A DNA stretch of 64,000 nt from PCPOR2b sp965220385 (GTDB lineage Bacteria > Poribacteria > WGA-4E > PCPOR2b): assembly GCA_965220385.1 (NCBI GenBank), contig OZ244825.1, positions 4,836,001 to 4,900,000 on the forward strand. Reading direction: 5' to 3'. Positions 54,343 to 62,048 of this stretch are shown in pieces (position 1 is the first letter of the stretch; every line of letters begins with the position of its first letter). The notes beneath the pieces are model-generated. The model worked only from the letters and a program-made list of their open reading frames with translations, made no database searches and was not told the DNA's origin. A program made the position numbers and the translations under genes.

Positions 54343-54349
54343 TAACGAG

Positions 54350-54367
54350 AGGTTCACTAGTGAACCT
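54350..54367. repeat. Perfect 18-base palindrome, repeated at 54895
   Basis: AGGTTCACTAGTGAACCT is a perfect palindrome at 54350-54367. Its inner 16 bases recur at 54895-54910, next to a strong terminator. The pair encloses the short secreted protein gene and a decayed promoter-like sequence, which may be the remains of another duplicated cassette. Confidence 0.6.
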
Positions 54368-54414
54368 CTGAGACGGTCACGGTGATTGATTAAATATAGA
54401 AAGGAGTCAGGAAA

Positions 54415-54657
54415 ATGATACGCAAGACCGTTGTTCTTCTGCTATTGCTAGGGATGTTCTTTATCCCCATTTTGTCTGCAATGTCTTACCCTCTACATGC
54501 GGTGTACAGAACTATTGTAATCCTTGATGCAGACGATAATGTATGTTCTGTGAGTACCTTCTTTGAGGGCTATCGTTGGCACGACCATATATTGAGGAAT
54601 GGTCAAGGTTATAGAATTGACGAATTTACTACTGCATATACGGATCAGTGTAACTGA
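54415..54657 (+). CDS. Small secreted protein of sigma-54 cassette 1
   Basis: An 80-residue protein with a signal peptide (MIRKTVVLLLLLGMFFIPILS, cleavage near residue 21) and two cysteines (NVCSVS, DQCN) that could form a disulfide. No known family. AAAGGAG precedes ATG 54415. It is 72 bases downstream of the membrane protein gene and probably in the same sigma-54 transcript. In cassette 2 its place is taken by a different secreted protein with two cysteines. Confidence 0.7.
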   Translation: MIRKTVVLLLLLGMFFIPILSAMSYPLHAVYRTIVILDADDNVCSVSTFFEGYRWHDHILRNGQGYRIDEFTTAYTDQCN

Positions 54658-54833
54658 CCCTGACAGGTGGGTCGAAGGGCTTAGAAGTTCCACTGCTTCA
54701 GCGATTTATCGTATATGCGTTGCTTGCACGGGGTTAGGCTAAAGCGTTAAAGAGAGGTGTAGCAATGCGTATCACAATGCGTTCAAGACTCCCAATCCTT
54801 TAGGTACGTCAAGATCCCCTATCTGTACGAAAA

Positions 54834-54876
54834 AAAGGGGGCATCCGCTAATTCAGAGGATGCCCCCTTTTTTTTT
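54834..54876. terminator. Strong bidirectional terminator
   Basis: A 13-bp stem (AAAGGGGGCATCC, 54834-54846, with 54858-54870) with A run before and T run after. It ends cassette 1 transcription on the plus strand and would also stop transcription of the decayed gene on the minus strand. The 54658-54833 stretch before it contains a tiny open frame starting ATGCGTATCACAATGCG, which resembles the start of the TolB-like gene at 56053. Confidence 0.85.
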
Positions 54877-54913
54877 GTTAAGCAATTCTTCTGCGGTTCA
54901 CTAGTGAACCTCT

Positions 54914-55290
54914 TTAGCGTTCAGCTTGTCCATCATCAGGTGCAGATGGTTCGGAACGGACAGGCGAAGTGCGTTGCTCCTGCTCGAACTGTCGGGCAGT
55001 TTCTGGGTCAGACACCCGCAACCGATGAAGCCCCTCCTCTGTACCAAGCTGGTCTATCAACTGTTGCACCTTATCAGCAGGATCAGTTGATAGTCCTTCG
55101 GTCAATTCCGCTTCGATACCTTCGGGCATCAACTGTTTTTCGCGGTCTGTGACGCGCTGAGGGTTGTGATTCAGCTACGCTCAATAGATCTGATGCAGAG
55201 ATAGGGGAATCGGCGTTCCGAGCCGCGCGACCGGCATCTTCCGAAACGCTCCCTTCATCCAGAACATCTGTTCCTTGATGGGATCTTGAC
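54914..55290 (-). pseudogene. Decayed gene of unknown function, antisense to the TolB region
   Basis: Two minus-strand frames each give protein-like sequence that seems to join by a frameshift near 55165-55180: EGSVSEDAGRAARNADSPIS then, in the other frame, NPQRVTDREKQLMPEGIEAE and a hydrophilic C-terminal end STDPADKVQQLIDQLGTEEG. No family recognised. It replaces the N-terminal part of the TolB-like pseudogene, so it arrived by insertion or rearrangement. Confidence 0.4.
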
Positions 55291-56020
55291 TCCGCCAAAG
55301 CCTCCTGCCAAAATCGACGGCAATCCGGATTGGTCGCCCGATGGTTCACATATTGCGTTTACAAGCGGCCGTGGTGGCAATGAAGAAATTGATATTTTCG
55401 TGATGGATGCTGATGGAGACAACGTGAGGCAGGTCACGCATATGGGATTTGCATCTCGCCCAAAATGGTCGCCGGATGAAAAACGAATCTTATTTGAGGC
55501 GGTAACTGATGCGGGACGGGAGGTCTATGTTATCAATGCCGACGGTAAAAACCGCTGGAGGGTCTCATTCCCCAATATTGAAGCAGGCATGTTTGCCCGT
55601 GGCTGGTCGCCGGATGGAAAGCAGATTTTGTATACGGGATTCCTCGGTGGCCTAGTGAAAGATTCAATCGTTATTATCGCGACGCTGAATTCGAGAAGGC
55701 GTAAAGCCATCAAGCACGAACAGGTACCGAAACCCAACGGAATGCAAATGACAGGCTGCGCTTGGGGATCTGATGGAAAATCAGTTCTTATTTCTTTAAG
55801 AAGGGCGGGCGAAAAATAGGATATTTACCGGTTCAATCTCCCAGATGGGCAGCTCATTCAATTGACCAACCATCCTGCTGCTGATTACAGCCCTAGGGAG
55901 TGGAACCCTTTACTGCCGGTTTCACCGCAGGGACTGGCTCCAACGCGTTGGGGAGCGATTAAGTCTAACTCGCACAAATATCGAGGGATTGGAGGCATCT
56001 CAACTGCTCCCATTCCTTAA
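55286..56020 (+). pseudogene. TolB-like PD40 propeller pseudogene, 5'-truncated with TAG stop
   Basis: PD40 (WD40-like) repeats are clear: NPDWSPDGSHIAFTSGRGGN, SRPKWSPDEKRILFEA, ARGWSPDGKQILYTG. The frame lacks a signal peptide and first blade and has an in-frame TAG at 55817-55819, after which the same frame continues with DIYRFNLPDGQLIQLTNHP and the family's closing segment SPQGLAPTRWGAIKSN up to TAA 56018-56020. The complete sister gene is at 56053. Confidence 0.8.
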
Positions 56021-56052
56021 CCTTTAAGAAAGGTAGCAACCGCTGAGTAGCT

Positions 56053-57060
56053 ATGCGTATATCAATCTTCGTGGTCAGTCTCTGGCTGACCACTAGCACT
56101 CTTCATGCAAAAATTGTGTTTTATTCCAAACGCGATGGAAATCCTGAAATCTACACAATGGACTCCGACGGCGATAATCGAACACGGCTCACCTTTAACG
56201 AAGCAGGTGATGGGTGGCCTACTTGGTCCCCTAACGGTCAGCAGATCGCGTTCATGAGTCAGCGTGATGGAAACTGGGAAGTTTATGTGATGGATGCCGA
56301 TGGGAATAATCAACGCAACCTAACCCGTCATCCTGCTTTTGATGTACATCCTCAATGGCATCCCGACGGGAAACGAATTGCGTTTATGCGTGGCGAAGAT
56401 ATTGGTCGTCTCTATACGATAGACCTCCATGGAAATGACCTCCAGTTGGTAACAGAAGCGGACTTTATCAATTCCCCTAAGTGGTCTCCTGACGGGAAAC
56501 GGATTGCTTTTGAAGCGACCTTTGAGAATGAGAACGGGATCGAGGGCGGAATTTATGTGGCTAATGCCAACGGTACGAACCGATGGCTGGTATCAAAACC
56601 GGTCAATCGGTCATTCTTTCGTATGGGCGGGTGGTCGCCAGATGGAAAAAAGATTCTCTACACAGTAATCACAAAACCGCTTGCCGATGGAGTTGCTCAT
56701 GAGTATTCCATGGTTATTGCTACACTTCATCGGTCAAAACATGAAGTAATTGATTTTGAACCGGTGACGCTACCCCCCGGTGCGCTATTGGTTGCACAAG
56801 GAACCGGGTGGGGCGCGGACGGAAAATCTATCCTGATAGGAGGGGCAATTGGGGTTTTTAATATTTACCGTTTTCGATTAGATGACCGCCAATTGATACA
56901 GTTGACTGATAACCCCGCTAAAGATTTTGCAGCACGCGAATGGAATCCTCGCCTGTCGGTTTCGCCGCAGGGACTGGTTCCAACGCGTTGGGGAGAGATT
57001 AAGTCTAACTCACACAGCTACCGAGGGATTGGAGGCATCTCAACTGCTCCCATTCCTTAA
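56053..57060 (+). CDS. Secreted TolB-like beta-propeller protein
   Basis: A 335-residue protein with a signal peptide (MRISIFVVSLWLTTSTLHA) and about six PD40 blades with the diagnostic WSPDGKRIAF and DGNWEVYVMDADGNNQRNLT. The ending SPQGLVPTRWGEIKSNSHSY is shared with the pseudogenes at 55286 and 59174. Such propellers bind proteins or ligands in the periplasm. AAGAAAGG lies upstream with longer spacing to ATG 56053. It follows the sister pseudogene by 32 bases and is followed by a terminator. Confidence 0.85.
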   Translation: MRISIFVVSLWLTTSTLHAKIVFYSKRDGNPEIYTMDSDGDNRTRLTFNEAGDGWPTWSPNGQQIAFMSQRDGNWEVYVMDADGNNQRNLTRHPAFDVHPQWHPDGKRIAFMRGEDIGRLYTIDLHGNDLQLVTEADFINSPKWSPDGKRIAFEATFENENGIEGGIYVANANGTNRWLVSKPVNRSFFRMGGWSPDGKKILYTVITKPLADGVAHEYSMVIATLHRSKHEVIDFEPVTLPPGALLVAQGTGWGADGKSILIGGAIGVFNIYRFRLDDRQLIQLTDNPAKDFAAREWNPRLSVSPQGLVPTRWGEIKSNSHSYRGIGGISTAPIP

Positions 57061-57086
57061 CTTATAAGAAAGAGCAATCAGCAATT

Positions 57087-57128
57087 GCGGTATCACGCCC
57101 CTTTCCATGGGGCTGATACCGCTTTTTT
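57087..57128 (+). terminator. Rho-independent terminator after the TolB-like gene
   Basis: GCGGTATCA at 57087-57095 pairs with TGATACCGC at 57114-57122, with a further GCCCC/GGGGC pairing inside, and a T run follows. It is near-identical in its outer stem to the terminator at 59383-59420, as expected if both come from one duplicated ancestor. Confidence 0.85.
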
Positions 57129-57140
57129 GTGCTCATAAAT

Positions 57141-57324
57141 CTATCTTTTCACAAATTGCTTTCCCGGCAGCTGCTGAATAATCCCCTTCAGCTCAAGCAT
57201 GACCAACAGCGAAGAAACCTTTTCGATTGGCAGCTGCGTGACCCGCGTAATTTCATCAATATGGACGCTATCAACATCCATCGCCGATAGCACAGTCTGT
57301 TCACCGGGAGCTAAATTAGGGACT
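57141..57324 (-). pseudogene. Duplicated 3' fragment of dprA
   Basis: The minus strand reads TVLSAMDVDSVHIDEITRVT and ends QQLPGKQFVKR, nearly identical to the C-terminal 60 residues of the DprA protein encoded at 59433-60620. The match stops at about 57324, exactly where the enhancer-binding protein fragment 2 begins. This is the junction of a tandem duplication. Confidence 0.85.
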
Positions 57325-57328
57325 GTCT

Positions 57329-57538
57329 TTGTTTTCGGCGGATGTGCTTACGCCTCCAGTAACAGGGATCGATGAAGCGAATCCGTTGCCACCCGCAGTT
57401 GAAGGGATGCTCGCCGAACAGGAGCGGATTCGGCGTACCTTAGCCGAGAACCAGGGCAACATTACCAAGACCGCCCAGAAGCTTGGATTGAGTCGGTACG
57501 CTCTACACCGCCGATTAAAAAAATATGGCATCCGATGA
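57329..57538 (+). pseudogene. C-terminal fragment of sigma-54 enhancer-binding protein, copy 2
   Basis: A 69-residue frame with the Fis-type helix-turn-helix (TAQKLGLSRYALHRRLKKYG) and a short linker, clearly paralogous to the end of 52813-53391 (EQERIRRTLAENQGNITK against EQERIRRTLAANGGNISK). The AAA+ domain is missing because of the duplication junction. Without a clear start and ribosome binding site it is likely not expressed as a regulator. Confidence 0.75.
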
Positions 57539-57584
57539 CGACCAACGGCTGATTTTCATTATGTCTTTGATTAGCAGCGAAATC

Positions 57585-57684
57585 GTGCGATTTTTCGCAC
57601 ACCAACCGCACACCCATTATCTTCAGTCTATATCAGGATTATTCACAATATTATGCACAATCTTGTGTGCGATTTTCCGCACAC
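57585..57684 (+). promoter_or_regulatory. Palindromic enhancer sites upstream of sigma-54 promoter 2
   Basis: Two clean inverted repeats with the same core: GTGCGAttttTCGCAC at 57585-57600 and GTGTGCG-attttc-CGCACAC at 57665-57684. They lie 75-180 bases upstream of the -24/-12 promoter, the usual position for NtrC-type activators, whose Fis-domain dimers bind such palindromes. Confidence 0.65.
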
Positions 57685-57760
57685 TTTGAATAGTAAGAGC
57701 AGATCGCGAACCGCCTCTCAAACCCGCGCCACCACTGAAGAGTGGGCATAGTTTAGGGCG

Positions 57761-57777
57761 TTGGCATGGGGCTTGCT
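57761..57777 (+). promoter_or_regulatory. Sigma-54 (-24/-12) promoter 2
   Basis: TTGGCATGGGGCTTGCT, with GG (57763-57764) and GC (57775-57776) ten bases apart. It differs from promoter 1 by a single base across 17. It lies about 53 bases before ATG 57830. Confidence 0.85.
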
Positions 57778-57829
57778 CTAATGAGTGTATTAACATCAAA
57801 ATCCTCACCATACCAAAGGAGCCAATATC

Positions 57830-58585
57830 ATGAAAAACCTAGTTGATTTTATCCGAGAACCGATAATGATAGGGTCAGTTGTAATAGCTGTGCTGATAGT
57901 GATAGGTGCGTATCTTGGTAGTCATTATTATTATGGTGATGGTGTTGAGATGCTTGAGATACCAGACACTTCGGCACTTGCCCCAAGTAAGCCACGAAGT
58001 GGGGCACAATTGGAATTAGACTTCGATGGTCTTACAACAGAGCAATCGGAATCCAAAGAAACTCAATTAGAATCAGACTTGGCACCACAAGAGGAAATAT
58101 CCGTTGAGGAGTTCTTAGCGGAACTATCTGATGAGGAGAAACAGACATTAGCCGAGGAAGTCGCTGACGAACTCCCCCGCGAATCAGTGTTTGGTCTAGG
58201 TCCACTCCCCGATATTCCACCTGACTTTCCACGACAAAATACGTGGGATCGTCTTGAGAGTTCTAGTCGGGCTAACATAGGACATGAACTTATCGACCGA
58301 GTCCTTATCAAGTATTGGAATCAAGGGAAAAAGACTGGAGCAGGAATCCATGATGAGCAAAATGGCAAGGTATACGCACTATTCAAAGATACCGTTTATG
58401 TTACATGGGCAGAAGATGAAAATGAGGATGGAAGTATTTATAGGTATGTATCAAGTTACTTGTGCCATGGATCTCTCGCAGATTATGAAGAATCAGTAGA
58501 AAATGGCACCCAACCGAGTTGGCTAAAAGTTGTCCTTTATGAAGAAGGAGGAGTTGACCCGTACTCATTTCTCGATTTGAATTGA
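57830..58585 (+). CDS. Single-pass membrane protein of sigma-54 cassette 2
   Basis: A 251-residue protein of no family that I know. The N-terminal anchor SVVIAVLIVIGAYLGSHYYYGDG (about residues 16-38) is almost the same as in the 53668 product. An acidic linker follows (residues 45-115), then a mixed C-terminal domain (YWNQGKKTGAGIHDEQNGKV and YALFKDTVYVTWAEDENEDG) unlike that of cassette 1. So the anchor and promoter are conserved and the outer domain has diverged or been exchanged. ATG 57830 is preceded by AAAGGAG. Confidence 0.8.
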   Translation: MKNLVDFIREPIMIGSVVIAVLIVIGAYLGSHYYYGDGVEMLEIPDTSALAPSKPRSGAQLELDFDGLTTEQSESKETQLESDLAPQEEISVEEFLAELSDEEKQTLAEEVADELPRESVFGLGPLPDIPPDFPRQNTWDRLESSSRANIGHELIDRVLIKYWNQGKKTGAGIHDEQNGKVYALFKDTVYVTWAEDENEDGSIYRYVSSYLCHGSLADYEESVENGTQPSWLKVVLYEEGGVDPYSFLDLN

Positions 58586-58665
58586 GCCTTAACGAGATCG
58601 CTCTGCTAGGCTCCAGCATCATCATTTTTTGATGATGAGATCTCAAAGCAATAAGGAGGTTCAAG

Positions 58666-59097
58666 ATGAAGATCCGACGTTTCACACTCACACTCAGTCT
58701 AGCAACGATTGTTTTGGTTGCTATTTTCGTTGCTATACCTCTAATTGCCGAACAAGAATGTTCAACTGACACAGAGTATGAAAAGCGATGTACCGATGAT
58801 GACCGTGTTACTGGATACGGCATAATCGAGAAAGAGGATAACAGAGTAAAGGTAAAAGCTCAATGCCATGCAAATGCAACCATCGATTCAGGCTGGTATT
58901 GGATACACGCCCATATCCTTCCTTACAACGATGATTATAACGAGATGTTGAGCAATAACTATAGAGGATACCTTCACAAGACCGTGAGCACATCACGGGC
59001 TGGACAGCCAAAGTCGAATGGCGGGTCCTACGTTTCAATATGGGGCGAGGTCGATGATGAGGATTACTACAGTGTCCTCATAGACCTGCCTGACTAG
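58666..59097 (+). CDS. Small secreted protein of sigma-54 cassette 2
   Basis: A 143-residue protein with a signal peptide (MKIRRFTLTLSLATIVLVAI, cleavage near LIA-E) and three cysteines in the mature part (QECSTDTEYEKRC, QCHAN). No family recognised; the mature part looks like a small beta-rich domain. AAGGAGG precedes ATG 58666. It is 80 bases downstream of the membrane protein gene and followed by a strong terminator, so it closes the cassette 2 transcript. Confidence 0.75.
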   Translation: MKIRRFTLTLSLATIVLVAIFVAIPLIAEQECSTDTEYEKRCTDDDRVTGYGIIEKEDNRVKVKAQCHANATIDSGWYWIHAHILPYNDDYNEMLSNNYRGYLHKTVSTSRAGQPKSNGGSYVSIWGEVDDEDYYSVLIDLPD

Positions 59098-59102
59098 TAG
59101 TT

Positions 59103-59166
59103 AAACACAAAAAAGCAGGGCAGTGGACATTACGATACCCGTCCATTTTCCTGCTTTTTTTGTGTT
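59103..59166. terminator. Bidirectional terminator after cassette 2
   Basis: AACACAAAAAAGCAGG (from 59104) pairs with CCTGCTTTTTTTGTGTT ending at 59167, with A run and T run on the outer sides and a long loop that has its own short pairing (GTGGAC against GTCCAT). Confidence 0.85.
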
Positions 59167-59173
59167 ATTAGCG

Positions 59174-59322
59174 TGTTATACTTTACCGATAGGAAACTGA
59201 TACAGTTGACCCATCACATTAAGAGAGATAGCCTCCCTCAAGAATGGAATCCGCAACTATCTGTTCCACAACAGCGGTTACTGCCCGTGTTCTGGGGAGA
59301 GATGAAATCTAACCGATTATGA
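59174..59322 (+). pseudogene. 3' remnant of a TolB-like propeller gene
   Basis: The frame reads YFTDRKLIQLTHHIK then PQEWNPQLSVPQQRLLPVFW and GEMKSN, matching the last 50 residues of the TolB-like gene at 56053 (DDRQLIQLTDNP and EWNPRLSVSPQGLVPTRWGE). All upstream blades are gone. The remaining 59323-59382 stretch holds no gene. Confidence 0.75.
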
Positions 59323-59382
59323 CGACACTGAGGAGAGGCTTCGTCGTAATGCGACAACATCTTTACGCGCAAGATGCTCCTA

Positions 59383-59420
59383 GCGGTATCACACCTTCAT
59401 GGGTATGATACCGCTTTTTT
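59383..59420 (+). terminator. Terminator after the TolB remnant, before dprA
   Basis: GCGGTATCA (59383-59391) pairs with TGATACCGC (59406-59414) followed by six T. It is the counterpart of the terminator at 57087-57128. Confidence 0.85.
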
Positions 59421-59432
59421 GTGCTCATAAAT

Positions 59433-60620
59433 CTATCTTTTCACAAATTGCTTTCCCGGCAGCTGCTGCACAGTCCCCTTCAACTCAAGCATGACCAACA
59501 GCGAAGAAACCTTTCCAATCGGCAGCTGCGTCACCCGCGTAATCTCATCAATATGCACGCTATCGGCATTTATTGCCGATAGCACAGTCTGTTCATCGGG
59601 AGTTAAATTGAGGTTTGCCTTCGGTTGAGGGGTGGGTGTCGATCTCTTTTCGATCGGTTGAGGACGGACGACCTTGGCAGGTCGTTTTAAGGAAGGTGGT
59701 TGACGGGTTGATTCGGGCGATTCCCCTCCCAAGATTCCCGTGTAACCTTGGGGTAACGCATCAAGCAGGTCATCAACGCTATTAATCAACGTCGCTCCTT
59801 GATTGATGAGGGAATGGGTGCCTCGTGACACACCGGAAAAGATCTGCCCCGGCACAGCAAACACCTCACGTCCCTGTTCAGCGGCGTGGCGGGCTGTAAT
59901 GAGCGAACCACTCCGCTCGGATGCCTCAACAACAAGTGTGCCCAATGTTAAGCCGCTAATCACACGATTGCGGCGAGGAAAGTTTTTTCCACGGGGCGGC
60001 ATCGTCATTGGAAATTCAGAAACCAATGCACCGGACTCGGTAATCTCCGCTGCAAGTGCCCGGTTCGTGTCCGGATAGATAATACTCAGACCACAGCCGA
60101 ACACAGCAATCGTGCGCCCACCGGCTTCAAGGGCACCGCGATGTACACAGGTATCAATGCCGCGGGCGAATCCGCTCACGACAGTTATATCGCGTTCTGC
60201 GAGTTGATGGCTCAGCTGCTGGCTGGTCGTTTTGCCGTATTCGGTCGGGCTACGCGATCCAACGATCGCGATGCTCGGTGTGTCCGGCAGGGGAAATTCG
60301 CCGATGATATAAAGCAATGCGGGAGGGTCATCAATCTGCTTGAGGAGTGGTGGGTAAGTGTCATCGCTGATCGTTACGATGTGACATTGGTGCTGCTGGA
60401 TCAACTCAAGTTCCTGTGCGAGGGGAGCGCGCGATCTGCCATCAATCAACTGTTCCCGAACATCGGGAGTCAACCCATCGACGTGGGCTAACTCCTCCGA
60501 TGTCGCAGCAACCGATCTCTCCGCTGATCCAAAAGCCGCTAACAGGCGTCGGATGGTATAATTCCCGATACCCGGAATAAGGTTGAGGTGAATCAGATTT
60601 TTCGTCTCAGCAGCTAACAT
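59433..60620 (-). CDS. dprA: DNA processing protein DprA
   Basis: A 395-residue DprA/Smf protein, which loads RecA on incoming single-stranded DNA during natural transformation. The N-terminal helix-hairpin-helix-like region (LIPGIGNYTIRRLLAAFG), the Rossmann-like core with IAIVGSRSPTEYGK, VSGFARGIDTCVHRGAL, VFGCGLSIIYPDTNRAL, FPRRNRVISGL and AVPGQIFSGVSRGTHSLI, and a C-terminal winged helix (DEQTVLSAINADSVHIDEIT) are all seen. The C-terminal end has been duplicated at 57141-57324. The gene starts at ATG 60620 with weak upstream ribosome binding features and follows a lipoprotein gene by 12 bases on the same strand. Confidence 0.9.
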   Translation of the reverse strand: MLAAETKNLIHLNLIPGIGNYTIRRLLAAFGSAERSVAATSEELAHVDGLTPDVREQLIDGRSRAPLAQELELIQQHQCHIVTISDDTYPPLLKQIDDPPALLYIIGEFPLPDTPSIAIVGSRSPTEYGKTTSQQLSHQLAERDITVVSGFARGIDTCVHRGALEAGGRTIAVFGCGLSIIYPDTNRALAAEITESGALVSEFPMTMPPRGKNFPRRNRVISGLTLGTLVVEASERSGSLITARHAAEQGREVFAVPGQIFSGVSRGTHSLINQGATLINSVDDLLDALPQGYTGILGGESPESTRQPPSLKRPAKVVRPQPIEKRSTPTPQPKANLNLTPDEQTVLSAINADSVHIDEITRVTQLPIGKVSSLLVMLELKGTVQQLPGKQFVKR

Positions 60621-60632
60621 AATCTGCTAATC

Positions 60633-61238
60633 TCACTGACTCGCTGCGGGTTCTGCGCCCATTGCTGCTTCTTCGGGCGGTAGGGCGTAGAATACCTGAA
60701 TATCACGAATCGGCTTAAAAATGTCAACCTCTGCACCGCCTTCGCCCCTTGTTCTGCGCTTCTGCCCACCCACACGCCGGGATTCCCACTTCTTAGGAAC
60801 CTTCAAACGCAAGGCTTGAGTATGGATCGGTTCCGGCAGCTGAAGTTTGTATTGATCTTGAAAGTGATTCTTAACGCTTCTAATCGTTTTCCACTTTCCA
60901 GATTCATCTGTAACTTGGACTTCAAAGAATTCAAGTTTCCCCTTATCTGCCACCACAATAACGCGCTGAATAGGCTGCGGTTTTGCCCATTTAAGCGTTG
61001 CCTGCGTGAAGTTCTCTTCTTCTTCTTGATCTGCCTTGGTAAGCATCGTTTGTTTCTCAATAATGAGCCTTGAAGTTTCTCCAACGGAGAACGCATTGTC
61101 ATCATTCAACTTTGGATCCTGACAGTCCGCAAACGGGGCGATGTTCCGACTCCACTGAATCGGAGGCCCACTTGGACCCAAACACCCCAGCGTGGAAACC
61201 AACCCCACTATTAAAAAAGTAATTGCTACAAAACGCAT
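60633..61238 (-). CDS. Putative lipoprotein with discoidin-like domain
   Basis: A 201-residue protein with a lipobox (VSTLGC, cleavage before Cys19). The mature part resembles F5/8 type C (discoidin) folds in layout: LNDDNAFSVGET, LKWAKPQPIQRVIVV, FFEVQVTDESGKW and LRLKVPKKW. It is similar in plan to the lipoprotein encoded next to it (61322). AGGAGGCAGG precedes ATG 61238. It ends 12 bases before dprA on the same strand and is probably co-transcribed with it, although no functional link is known. Confidence 0.7.
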   Translation of the reverse strand: MRFVAITFLIVGLVSTLGCLGPSGPPIQWSRNIAPFADCQDPKLNDDNAFSVGETSRLIIEKQTMLTKADQEEEENFTQATLKWAKPQPIQRVIVVADKGKLEFFEVQVTDESGKWKTIRSVKNHFQDQYKLQLPEPIHTQALRLKVPKKWESRRVGGQKRRTRGEGGAEVDIFKPIRDIQVFYALPPEEAAMGAEPAASQ

Positions 61239-61321
61239 ATCCTGCCTCCTTTATTTTTATTTGATAAAAAGTAGAACGTGCAGCGTGATAATTCACAGAC
61301 CACGTCTTACCCCTATCCATC

Positions 61322-61936
61322 CTACTTCAACAGTTGATCCAGTTCCGCGTCGCTCTGATCCTTCGACGCCTCTGCTTCCGCTGCGTCTGCTAACGTCACC
61401 GACTGGTAGCCATATAACTCAATTTCATAGATCTTGGCTGCCGCACGACGATTTCCGCTTGCCCAAAAGTTCCGTCTCCGTTGACCTCGACGAAGGGCCG
61501 CATCGTCTGTAGTACCTAACACACGGATGCGGATCTTGTCAGTTGGAAATGGTGCATTCACAGACAAGTCAATCGGATTCACCGCAACATTGTTAACCTC
61601 TTTGATGATTTCCCAATCCTCGCTCCCCTTATCCGCATATACGGTGAATTTCTTCAAATTGTCTGAGTGAATTACAACTCGGCGAATCACCTTCCTATCC
61701 GGGAGCAGGACGACTGCCTGTGAGGTTGGCGCGGGACCGAAGGTGTCCTGCGTACCTTCACGAAACGCTGTTTCCCCAAATGTTCTGATGTTTCCATCAA
61801 TCATCTTTGCATTCGTCGCCCGTACCCCTGTCATTGAGGCATAATTGTCGCTCCACTCCTGTTTGGCAACTATTCCACAACCGAGCAAAAATAGAAAACA
61901 AAGACAGATGGATAATAGACCTAAATAACGATCCAT
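61322..61936 (-). CDS. Putative lipoprotein with discoidin-like domain
   Basis: A 204-residue protein with a lipobox (LFLLGC, Cys20). The mature part is again discoidin-like: MIDGNIRTFGETAF, VVLLPDRKVIRRVVIHS, KFTVYADKGSEDWEI, KIRIRVLGTT and KIYEIELYGYQS. It is probably a distant paralogue of the 60633 product, lying 83 bases upstream of it in the same direction. Such domains bind carbohydrates or cell-surface components. No strong ribosome binding site is visible before ATG 61936. Confidence 0.7.
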   Translation of the reverse strand: MDRYLGLLSICLCFLFLLGCGIVAKQEWSDNYASMTGVRATNAKMIDGNIRTFGETAFREGTQDTFGPAPTSQAVVLLPDRKVIRRVVIHSDNLKKFTVYADKGSEDWEIIKEVNNVAVNPIDLSVNAPFPTDKIRIRVLGTTDDAALRRGQRRRNFWASGNRRAAAKIYEIELYGYQSVTLADAAEAEASKDQSDAELDQLLK

Positions 61937-62048
61937 CGCTATACCCCCCGAAAAAACAGTGCGTAATACTTAATGCGTAAGGTGTTCACATAGCCTAACT
62001 TGATGAGATTCCGATAAATCAATACTTGTTTTTTCTCACTCTCAGTTT

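Noticed and set aside
54715..54745. Third sigma-54 promoter (TTGCTTGCACGGGGTTAGGC)
   Set aside because: It resembles promoters 1 and 2 but has lost the invariant GG at -24 and the GC spacing at -12. At most it is a decayed copy.
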